Position numbers and translations under genes: made by a program
The notes under the pieces: generated by a model
Told to the model about the DNA's origin: nothing
Seen by the model: the letters and a program-made list of their open reading frames with translations, nothing else
Databases searched by the model: none
NCBI RefSeq assembly: GCF_007679035.1
Contig: NZ_VEFR01000004.1
Location: 208,613 to 272,612 of the forward strand
Length of the DNA: 64,000 nt
Origin: Agrococcus jejuensis
GTDB taxonomy: Bacteria > Actinomycetota > Actinomycetes > Actinomycetales > Microbacteriaceae
Direction: 5' to 3'
Part shown: piece by piece, positions 1 through 7,600 of the stretch
Numbering within the stretch: position 1 is the first letter of the stretch
How the letters are laid out: every line of letters starts with the position of its first letter

Positions 1-799
1 CGGTCGCCTCGCCCTCGCTCTCCCCCTCGAGTTCGTCCATGAACCGCGACCGCAGATCTGTGGCTCGCTCGAGTCGATACTGCAGGCGCTCGAACAAATC
101 CTCGTTCGTCCAGCCGTCGTCGAGCAGCAGGAGCGCGGCGAGGGACTCGTCGAACGCGTCGTCGTCACGAGTGTCTATCTCAGCCGTGAGGTGAAGCCAT
201 CCCTCGACGCGTGCAAGTGCAGTCCGCCACGAACCGTCGTGGACGCGGACGTCGTCGCGTTCGATCCCGACGGCTACCGGGGCTACGCCTTCAGGCACTG
301 GACCGTCTCCACTGAGGTCTGCGAGGAGCTCGGCAATGTTGTTCTCGAGTTCGCCAATGTCGGTCGGCACTTCGTCCTCCAGATCGTCGTCCCACTTCGG
401 TGCGGGGTTCACAGAGATGAGGTCTCTGATGAGCGAACGGACGGGCTGTCGCCCGGACCGTATGTGCCAATGCAGCACGCCGTCCAGAAGACGGTTCATG
501 CCGATCAGCGTGATGGTGTCGCCCGCCGAATAGCAGTCCGAGTCCCAGAGGACACCGGCGAACTCCGCGATCCTTCGGCCGCACTCGACCTTGCCCGCGA
601 CATCGGAGAGATCGAGTTCTGCGAATGACCCGAGAGCAACAAGGCTCGACTTCTTCTCCTTGCTGCCGGGGCCCAGCGGTTCGGCCACACGGTTTCCCAA
701 GTAGTACATGCGTGCGGTCGCGACTGCCTTCGATCGTGCTGCAGCGTACGGACGCGCCCCAGTGGCGCGCCCGTCCACGTAAGCGAGATCGAAAGCCAC
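1..799 (-). CDS. Unrecognised protein next to a DNA methyltransferase (partial, runs off window)
   Basis: An open frame of 266 codons with no stop runs to the window edge, so the C-terminus is missing. I chose the GTG at 799-797 because TAGGAG sits about 10 bases upstream; this places the start inside the methyltransferase stop region, 13 bases past its TAG, which suggests one transcript. The first 100 residues contain MYYLGNRVAEPLGPGSKEKK and CYSAGDTITLIGMNRLLDG; the rest is acidic, with many Asp and Glu. I recognise no domain, nuclease motif or membrane segment. Base use is less GC-rich than in most of the window (ATT, CTT, ATA and AGA codons occur), as in the methyltransferase. Position downstream of a C5-methyltransferase makes a restriction or defence partner plausible, but that is inference. 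Confidence 0.7.
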   Translation of the reverse strand, partial: MAFDLAYVDGRATGARPYAAARSKAVATARMYYLGNRVAEPLGPGSKEKKSSLVALGSFAELDLSDVAGKVECGRRIAEFAGVLWDSDCYSAGDTITLIGMNRLLDGVLHWHIRSGRQPVRSLIRDLISVNPAPKWDDDLEDEVPTDIGELENNIAELLADLSGDGPVPEGVAPVAVGIERDDVRVHDGSWRTALARVEGWLHLTAEIDTRDDDAFDESLAALLLLDDGWTNEDLFERLQYRLERATDLRSRFMDELEGESEGEAT

Positions 800-812
800 C
801 TGCGGTTCGCTC

Positions 813-2156
813 CTACGCCATCGAGTGCTCTTCGGCACGCCATGCCGTGTACGGCTTGCCACGGAGGGCTTCGAGCTGTGGCCAGCGCGCGATCCTCGTA
901 GCGTCACGGTCGAGGTGCTTTTGCAGGACGTGCTGGACGACGCCGACGTTGACACCGTTTCCAAGTTGCTTCAAGCTGGCCGACCGAGGTTGATCGCCGA
1001 AGTCATAACTGGCGGGAAGACTTTGGAGTCGCGCTGCTTCACCGACGGTCAATCGGCGCCGCTTCGGCCCAAGGATGGGGGTCTGCGTGATGGCCACCAG
1101 CGCAGGCAAGTGAGTCATCCGCTTGACGCGGATCCCCGAGGGACGGAGTTGAATGGCGCATTTCCAGAGTGACCTGTCACCCTGCGCTTGCCACTCCAGC
1201 TTTCGCCGGGAAGTGGGGAAGGAGAACACGTCCCAATCAGCGAGCCAATCGTCGATGACCTCCGAGTAGTCGGCATAGAGCGATGCGTTCTTACGAAGGA
1301 AGTTCGCCTTCCACGCGGGCGTCCCCGGCGGAATGTCGCGCTCTGTGAAGCGACGATCGCGTTGCCAGGCATCCGCCCAGATTGGGAATCCTGGAAGTCG
1401 CTGTTCGTCAATGCGCCCGTTCGTGCTGCGGCGCCTCATCTCATTGACGACTCGCTCACGGAATTCGTCCCAGGCCTGAATCCACGTAGTTTCGTCGTGG
1501 GTGAGGCCGTAACCCGGGATCGAGTCTCGAGGGTCCAACGGAAGTTCATCCGTCAGTCGCCACTCGTCGCCGCGGCGATCGGACTTCAGAGCCTCCGGCT
1601 CGAGGTGTGCACGCTCTGGCCAGTATGTCGCGGTGATGAAGACTCGCTCCCTGATCTGGGGGGCGCCGCCATCGACGACCTTCAGCAGGTGCGGCGAGAA
1701 GATCGCTGGCTTCGATGAGACGTGATAGCCCTCTCGGCGAAGAGAGCGAATGATGACATCCCATTCATGCGCGTGTCTGGGGCCAGCAAGGTTCCGGACG
1801 TTCTCGAGGATGACGACCTTCGGCGTCTTGGCCCTCAAGATTCGGAGGATATTCCAGAAGAGCGTTCCGCGCGTCTCGTCCATGCCGCGCTGGGCGCCCG
1901 ACTTCGAGAAGGGCTGGCAGGGAAAGCCGGCTGTCAGGACATCGTGGTCGGGGACGTCGACGACTTCCTCGTTCGCAATCTCCGTGATGTCGCCGTACGG
2001 GTCGATGCCGTGATTCAGCTTGTAGACCGCGGCCGCACGTGCATCGATCTCCACGGCCTTGACGCACTTGCCGCCCAAGGCATCGAGGGCCGCTGCAAAG
2101 CCGCCGATGCCTGCGAACAGGTCCACGTACGTGAAGGCAGCGCCTTGCTGGTTCAT
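813..2156 (-). CDS. C5-cytosine DNA methyltransferase (Dcm family)
   Basis: The protein transfers a methyl group from S-adenosylmethionine to C5 of cytosine in duplex DNA. At 447 residues it has the family motifs in order: motif I FAGIGG (residues 14-19), motif IV GFPCQPFS with catalytic Cys80, motif VI LENV near 117-120, motif VIII QIRERVFI, motif IX RRLTVGEAARLQ and motif X GNGVNVG. The target-recognition region lies between VIII and IX and cannot be read by eye. CGGAGG precedes the ATG by about 8 bases. Codon use is less GC-biased than in neighbours, which fits acquired restriction or defence genes. The next gene on this strand starts 13 bases beyond the stop. No recognisable endonuclease is in view, so it may be an orphan or part of a truncated system. 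Confidence 0.93.
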   Translation of the reverse strand: MNQQGAAFTYVDLFAGIGGFAAALDALGGKCVKAVEIDARAAAVYKLNHGIDPYGDITEIANEEVVDVPDHDVLTAGFPCQPFSKSGAQRGMDETRGTLFWNILRILRAKTPKVVILENVRNLAGPRHAHEWDVIIRSLRREGYHVSSKPAIFSPHLLKVVDGGAPQIRERVFITATYWPERAHLEPEALKSDRRGDEWRLTDELPLDPRDSIPGYGLTHDETTWIQAWDEFRERVVNEMRRRSTNGRIDEQRLPGFPIWADAWQRDRRFTERDIPPGTPAWKANFLRKNASLYADYSEVIDDWLADWDVFSFPTSRRKLEWQAQGDRSLWKCAIQLRPSGIRVKRMTHLPALVAITQTPILGPKRRRLTVGEAARLQSLPASYDFGDQPRSASLKQLGNGVNVGVVQHVLQKHLDRDATRIARWPQLEALRGKPYTAWRAEEHSMA

Positions 2157-2222
2157 CGATCGATCCTCCGGCCAATGCGTCTCGCGAGTGACGCGTCCTC
2201 ACATTGTCGAGCGGGCCGCTGA

Positions 2223-2259
2223 CAACACCGGCTAGGCGCGCCGCCATGACACGGTGTTG
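2223..2259 (-). terminator. Possible terminator after the SDR gene
   Basis: Arms CAACACCG (2223-2230) and CGGTGTTG (2252-2259) are perfectly complementary around a 21-base loop. They lie just past the SDR stop and before the methyltransferase start. No T-tract follows. Function is inferred from position. Confidence 0.4.
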
Positions 2260-2269
2260 CGATGCGTGG

Positions 2270-2881
2270 TCAATGCATCAACCCCAGGATCTCGCGCGCC
2301 ACGTCGTCCACGTCCGAGTAGCCGTCGAAGGTGCGGTCGGGCTCGGCCTCGCGGTCGGCCGCCGAGACGAGCGCCTTCACTCGGATGACGTGCGTCGTCG
2401 CCGGAGTCGCGCGCAGGGCGTGGCCGACCGCCGCGAGCCAGGTCTCGGCCGCTGCCTTCAGAGAGACGTACGAGGCATTGCCCGCCGTCGGCTTCGCCAG
2501 GCCTGTCGTCGAGATGATCACGACGCGGCCCGCCTCCGACGCGCCCAGCGCCGACTCGAACGCGCGCGTCGTGTTGCGCAGCGTGCCGACGACGCGCTGC
2601 TCGAGCCAGGTCCAGTCCTCGTCCGACTGGCCCGCCAGGCCGCCGCCGCCGCGCCAGCCGCCCACGAGGTGCACGAGCGCATCCACCTGCCCGACCGACG
2701 CAGCGAGCGACTCGACAGAAGCCAACGACGTCAGATCGCAGACCAGCCGCTCGTCGGCGTCGACCGGCTCCAGCCGCTCGGCCGACGAGCCGACCGCGAT
2801 GACATGGTGGCCGGCAGCACGCGCCGCGCTCGCGGTGGCGCGGCCGAGGGCGCTGGACGCTCCGGCGATGAGGATCCGCAT
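2270..2881 (-). CDS. Short-chain dehydrogenase/reductase (SDR) family protein
   Basis: A 203-residue Rossmann protein. The N-terminal GASSALGRA matches the SDR dinucleotide loop GxxxGxG (here GASSALG), and the active site shows Ser in VVIISTTG and the Tyr/Lys pair in SYVSLK. It is shorter than classical SDRs (about 250), lacking part of the C-terminal substrate region, so the substrate cannot be guessed. Its start codon is preceded by CAGACT then six bases, the spacing expected of a leaderless transcript. The DUF998-like gene lies 33 bases upstream on the same strand. Confidence 0.85.
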   Translation of the reverse strand: MRILIAGASSALGRATASAARAAGHHVIAVGSSAERLEPVDADERLVCDLTSLASVESLAASVGQVDALVHLVGGWRGGGGLAGQSDEDWTWLEQRVVGTLRNTTRAFESALGASEAGRVVIISTTGLAKPTAGNASYVSLKAAAETWLAAVGHALRATPATTHVIRVKALVSAADREAEPDRTFDGYSDVDDVAREILGLMH

Positions 2882-2914
2882 CCCCTCAGTCTGCCGAACC
2901 GCGCAGCGACTCGC

Positions 2915-3682
2915 TCAGTCCTTCGCGTCGAGCGCCGTGCGGGCGGCGGCCTCGTCCTCGTCGCGCAGCCGCTCCCATTGCTGCTGCCGCAGCGCCCCGC
3001 GGTGCACGAGCACGGCCGACAGGCCCATGAGGATCAGCCACGCGATGATCGGGTAGACCGCGAGCCGCTCGATGCCGCCCACGCCCAGCCCGAGGTCGGC
3101 GCCCGGCGTCGACGGCAGCAGCAGGAGGCCCACCATGCCGACGGCGCCGATCACGACGAGGACGAGCGACAGGATGCCGACGCCTCGCCAGCGCCGCACG
3201 AGCATCCCGATCCCGGCGACGAGCATCCACACGAGCCCGCCGCCGATCGCGAGGGAGGCGCCGATGCCGTGGATCGCCGCACGCGTCGCGTCGCCGCCGA
3301 GGTCCTCGGCGATCGAGCCCGGGAACGTGCCGACCAGCAGCATCCCCACGCCGTGCACGACGCCCAGCGCCGTCGCAGCCCAGCGCCACGCACGCGGCAG
3401 CAGCCACGCGAGCTGCCATACCGCGACGAGCACGATCAGGCCCTGCAGCACGAACGCCGCATTCATGAGCAGCCACTGCGGCGAGCAGACGACCCGGTCG
3501 TCGAGCACGAGGCACTCGGGCACGCCGAGGTCGGAGATGTAGTTGTCGCCGAACGAGTACGGCGCCGAGGTCCACGCCGCCGACACCACCTGCTCGGCGA
3601 TGAGGTACTGCGCCGTCGCCACGAGCGCGATGCCCCCTCGAGCGAGGCGGCGGTCGGTGAGGTCGGGCGCGGATGCGGTCAC
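2915..3682 (-). CDS. DUF998-like integral membrane protein
   Basis: The most upstream ATG (3736) would add 18 residues rich in Cys and Arg; the GTG at 3682 gives a cleaner N-terminus, so I place the start there (255 residues). The sequence is mostly hydrophobic, with about six membrane segments, and carries FGDNYISDLG near residue 50, the hallmark of the DUF998 family, followed by a loop with two Cys. The C-terminus is charged and probably cytoplasmic. Function of the family is unknown. It may share a transcript with the SDR gene 33 bases downstream. Confidence 0.75.
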   Translation of the reverse strand: MTASAPDLTDRRLARGGIALVATAQYLIAEQVVSAAWTSAPYSFGDNYISDLGVPECLVLDDRVVCSPQWLLMNAAFVLQGLIVLVAVWQLAWLLPRAWRWAATALGVVHGVGMLLVGTFPGSIAEDLGGDATRAAIHGIGASLAIGGGLVWMLVAGIGMLVRRWRGVGILSLVLVVIGAVGMVGLLLLPSTPGADLGLGVGGIERLAVYPIIAWLILMGLSAVLVHRGALRQQQWERLRDEDEAAARTALDAKD

Positions 3683-3781
3683 CCGACCAGCCTGGCACGC
3701 GCAGCGGACGCGGGATGCGGGATGCGGGGCGGGCACGCGGTGCGGGCACGGCGCCCGTCGCGAAGGGAGGCCCTCGGTTGC

Positions 3782-3843
3782 GAGGTGCGCTTGCTGCAGT
3801 GAGGTGCCGTTGCAACCGCACCTGGCTGCAGCAAGCGCACCTC
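3782..3843. repeat. Long inverted repeat, 18-bp perfect arms, nested palindrome
   Basis: The left arm GAGGTGCGCTTGCTGCAG (3782-3799) is exactly complementary to 3826-3843. The 26-base interior is itself nearly palindromic (AGGTGCCGTTGCAACCGCAC and on). It could form a cruciform or an extended RNA hairpin. Confidence 0.85.
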
Positions 3844-3884
3844 ACAGCGGTCATCGGCGCGCCGAACCTGTCGTGAGGTGCGGC

Positions 3885-3926
3885 TCTCGAGTTGAGGTGC
3901 GGCTCGCGCCGCACCTCAACTCGAGA
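3885..3926. repeat. Perfect 19-bp hairpin with TCGC loop
   Basis: The left arm 3885-3903 begins TCTCGAGTTGAGG and pairs exactly with 3908-3926; the loop is TCGC at 3904-3907. It contains two XhoI-like CTCGAG sites at its ends. It is followed directly by the tandem repeat. Confidence 0.85.
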
Positions 3927-3979
3927 AGTCCACCTCGCAACGAGAAGTCCACCTCGCAACGAGAAGTCCACCTCGCAAC
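3923..3979. repeat. Three perfect 19-bp tandem repeats
   Basis: Unit GAGAAGTCCACCTCGCAAC occurs at 3923-3941, 3942-3960 and 3961-3979 with no spacer and no mismatch. The first copy overlaps the right arm of the adjacent hairpin. The lack of spacers excludes a CRISPR array. Confidence 0.9.
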
Positions 3980-4077
3980 GGTCACGGCAGCGACGCGGCC
4001 AGCGGGGAGCCTCGCACATCCACATCCCATGCCCCGGGCACTGGCCGCGGACGGCCTCGAGGAGGAAGGTAGGGGGC

Positions 4078-4572
4078 ATGCGTCCCGAGCCCATCCCACC
4101 GAAGCCCGGCCAGGAGTCCGTCTGGGACTACCCGCGTCCACCCCGACTCGAGGACGCCGGCGTGCACATCGTCGTGCGCCTCGCCGGCACGATCGTCGCG
4201 CAGACCGACGACGCGCTGCGCGTGCTCGAGACGAGCCATCCGCCGACCTACTACCTGCCTGCCGATGCGTTCGCGCCCGGCGCGCTCGTGCCCGCCGCCG
4301 GCGCGAGCATGTGCGAGTGGAAGGGCCGCGCGAGCTACGCCGACGTGCGCGCGCTCGGCCACTCCGTCGCGCGCGCCGCCTGGACCTACCCGACCCCCAG
4401 CCCCGGCTTCGAGCGCATCCGCGACCACTGGGCGGTCATGCCCGGCGCCCCGCTCGTCTGCACGGTCGACGGCGAGGAGGTCGTGCCGCAGGACGGCGGC
4501 TTCTACGGCGGCTGGATCACGTCGAAGGTCGTGGGCCCGTTCAAGGGCGGACCGGGGTCGATGGGCTGGTAG
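4078..4572 (+). CDS. DUF427 domain protein
   Basis: The frame is open further upstream, through the repeats, but the ATG at 4078 follows GGAGGAAGG by eight bases and gives a normal N-terminus (164 residues). The body matches DUF427: HIVVRLAGTIVAQTDDALRV, then PPTYYLPADAF, CEWKGRASYADV and AWTYPTP. These are small beta-barrel-like proteins common in actinobacteria, of unknown molecular function. An added C-terminal segment ends GGPGSMGW. It converges on the large surface-protein gene; a bidirectional hairpin lies between them. Confidence 0.85.
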   Translation: MRPEPIPPKPGQESVWDYPRPPRLEDAGVHIVVRLAGTIVAQTDDALRVLETSHPPTYYLPADAFAPGALVPAAGASMCEWKGRASYADVRALGHSVARAAWTYPTPSPGFERIRDHWAVMPGAPLVCTVDGEEVVPQDGGFYGGWITSKVVGPFKGGPGSMGW

Positions 4573-4610
4573 CCCCGCGCCACGCGCCGGCAGCCCCCGC
4601 GCATGACGAA

Positions 4611-4636
4611 GGGGTGCGGGCCGAAGCCCGCACCCC
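4611..4636. terminator. Bidirectional terminator hairpin
   Basis: GGGGTGCGGGC (4611-4621) pairs with 4626-4636 around CGAA. Flanking ATGAC/GTCAT bases can lengthen the stem. It sits between convergent genes ending at 4572 and 4655. Confidence 0.75.
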
Positions 4637-4654
4637 CGCGTCATCCTCCTGCGA

Positions 4655-7600
4655 TCAGCAGGTCCGCAGCGCGAACACGTCCTCGTTCAGCGCCACCGGG
4701 CCACCGAGCAGCACGACCTGCGGGCCGTCCAGTCGGTCGATCTCGGAGGGGATGGTGCCCCACAGGCACGTGGACGGCGACACGTACACCGGCACGTTCT
4801 GCGCCGCTGCCACCGCCGAGCCCGCGAGCGCGTCGGGGAAGCGCTCGCCGGTCGCCACGTAGATGCGGTCGGCAGGGCCCGCGAACGAGTCCTGTGCGAC
4901 GAGCGTGCCCGTCTCGTACCGGTTCGCACCCGCGTAGCGCTCGATCACGTCGAACCCTGCTGCGGTGAAGCCCGCCTCCTGCGAGCTCGCCACGGCGACG
5001 GGGCCGCCGGCGATCCGCACGCCCTCGACGCCGAGGTCGTCGAGCTGCGAGAGCAGCTGGGCGCTCGGGGTCGAGCCGTAGGTGAGCAGCAGCGGCGAGC
5101 CCGCGGCGCCTGCGGCGGCGCCGGCGGTCAGCGCGTCGGGGAAGTTCGCCCCGCTCGCGATGAACGCCTCGTCCGCCGAGCCGAACGCGCGATCGGTGAT
5201 GAGCACCGACGTCTCGTACCGGTTCGCACCGCCTGCCCGCACGAGCTGGCCGGCGTACTGCCCGGCTGCGCTCGCGACCGACTCCGAGATGGCCGCCGGG
5301 CCTCCCACGACCACGACGACGTCGGGGTCGAGGCGGTCGAGCTCCTGTGCGACGGCCGAGGGCAGTGCATCGCGCTGCGTCAGCAGCAGCGGTGCGCTCT
5401 CCTGGGCCGCGGCAGGCGCCGCCGACAGGGCGTCGGGGAAGTTCTCGCCGCTGGCGAGGTAGACCACCGATGCTCCGAACGGGTAGGCGTCGCGCGAGAT
5501 CTCGACGCTGGTCTCCCAGCGCTGCGGACCCGCGAGGCGGATGACCGGCAGGTTGGCCTCACGCACGCCGATGGTGTCGGATGCCGAGCGCGAGCCCTGC
5601 ACACCCGTCGCCGTCAGCGTCTGCGGGGCGTCGATCCCCGCAGGCACCGTGTAGGTGCCCGTGGCGAGTCGACCGTCGGGCAGCACCGCGACGGGGAAGG
5701 AGCCGACCACGGCCCCGTCCTCGTCGACGATCGTCACCGACACGGCGGGACCGGTCGGGTCCCAACCGAGGCCGTCGATGGCGACGTCGTCACCGGGCTC
5801 GACGGTGCTCGGCGACGCGATGAGCGTCGCCGGACCCGTCGGGATCTGCACGACCGTGACCGAGGCGGTCTCGGTCGCGGATCCCTGCACCGCCGTGAAG
5901 GTCAGCGTGCCCAGCGGCGTGCCGGCCGGCACGGTGAACGGCGTCGAGAACGTCGCATCCGCCGACGTGGCCGTGAACGACCCGACGATGGCGCCGCCCG
6001 GCGCGCGAGCGATGATGCTCACGATGCCGTCGGACCAGCCGGTGCCGCTCACCGTCACGACGCCGCCCCGCTCGACGGTCGCCGGGGTCGCGGCGAGCGT
6101 CTCGTCGAGGTCGATCTCGAGCTCGGTCTCCGCCTCGTCGTCGCACGGAGCCGTCGCGGCCGTGGTGGCCGTGATCGTCACCGAGTCGACGGCGATGCCG
6201 GCCGGCACGGTCCAGGTCTGCGTCCACTCGTTGTCGACCACCGGCACGTTCGTGAACGTGACGAGGGTCGTCGAGCCCGACGTGATGACCACGTCGACGG
6301 GGCCGCAGAGGAAGCCGGTGCCCGTGATGGTCACCGCGTCGCCCGGGTCGACCGGGTCGGGGTCGGCGACCACGACGGCGTCGGCGACGACCTCGACCGG
6401 AGCCGTGGCCTCGTCGGTGCCGTCGTCGGCGGTGACCGTGAGGTCCGCCGGGTCGGTGCCGTCCGGGATCGGGTACGTGCCGGCGATGACGCCCCCGATG
6501 GGGGTGAGCGTGAGCGGCGTGCCGATCACGGTCGTGCCGTCGGTGATGGTCACCACGACCGGGTCGGTGCCCCAGCCGGGGCCGCCGATCGTCACGGCGT
6601 CGCCACCGTGCACCTGCGCGGGGGTCGCCGTCACCGTGGGCGCGAGGGTGACCTCGAGCTCGGCGGTGTCGACGTCGGTGCCCTGCGTGGCCGTGGCCGT
6701 GAGGGTGCCGGGCTCGGTGCCCTCGGGGACGGTGAACGAGCCCGAGATCACGCCATCGACGGACGTGAGCTCCAGCGGGTCGCCCACGGGCTGGTCGTCC
6801 TCGTCGGTGAACACCACCGTGACGATGCCGGGGCCCCAGCCGCCGCCGCCGACCGCGACCTGGTCGAGCGGACGCGCCGTGTCCGGCGTGACCGTGACCG
6901 ACGGCTCGGGCACGACGGTCAGCGACGTCGCCGCATCCACGTCGCCCTGCACGGCCGTGACCGTCAGGGAGCCGGGCTCGGTGCCGACCGGGACCGTGAA
7001 CTCGTCCGCGATGCTGCCGTCGTCGCCGATCTCGGCCTCGGGGATCGTGACCGTGGTCACGACCTCGTCGTCCGCGTCGGTGACCGTCACGACGACGTCG
7101 CCGCCGCTCGGGAGCCAGCCGGTGCCGGTGACGTCCACGACGCCGCCGGCGCGGGTGCTCGTCGGGTCGACGGCGACGGTCGCGTCGCCGAACACCGTCA
7201 CGGTGTCGGTCTCGCTGTCGTCGCCCTGCACGGCGGTGCCGGTGAGGACGCCAGCCGCGGTGCCGGTCGGCACCTCGAAGGAGCCGTCGAGCACGCCATC
7301 GGCGGCGACCGTCACGGGGACGGGCGAGCCGACCTGGCCACCGGCGTTCGTGAACGTGACCGTCACGGTGCCTGCAGCCCATCCATCGCCGGCGATCGCG
7401 ACGTCGTCGCCGGCGCGCACCTCGACGGGCGTCAGGTCGAGCGACTCGGGCAGGTCGACGTCGACAGGCGTCTCACCGTCCTCGTCGCACGTGCCCTGGC
7501 CCTCGGCGCGGATCGTGAGGCTCGTCACATCGATGTCCGCCGGCACGAGGTAGGTCGTCGACCACGTGCCGTCCGTGGCGACCGCGACGTCCTCGATCGT

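Larger units (their letters stand above)
3683..4077. repeat. Gene-free stretch dense in palindromes and tandem repeats built on GAGGTG
   Basis: This stretch lies between divergent genes and should hold both promoters. It contains an 18-bp inverted repeat with a further near-palindrome inside it, a 19-bp hairpin with a four-base loop and three perfect 19-bp tandem units (listed separately). All reuse GAGGTG or its complement. I see no convincing ORF in it. Confidence 0.8.

Noticed and set aside
1..2156. Assignment of the left-edge genes to a DISARM, BREX or known restriction system
   Set aside because: Only a methyltransferase is identifiable; none of the hallmark helicase, phosphatase-domain or nuclease genes are visible in the window.
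3682..3736. Upstream ATG at 3736 for the DUF998-like gene
   Set aside because: It would add 18 residues of HPASRVRCACQAGR-type sequence before the membrane protein; the GTG at 3682 gives a normal start.
2204..3802. Plus-strand frame of 532 codons
   Set aside because: Low-complexity Arg/Ala/Asp sequence opposite the SDR and DUF998-like genes; no ribosome site and no recognisable motif.
3923..3979. Possible CRISPR array
   Set aside because: Three 19-bp units are adjacent without spacers and there are no cas genes.
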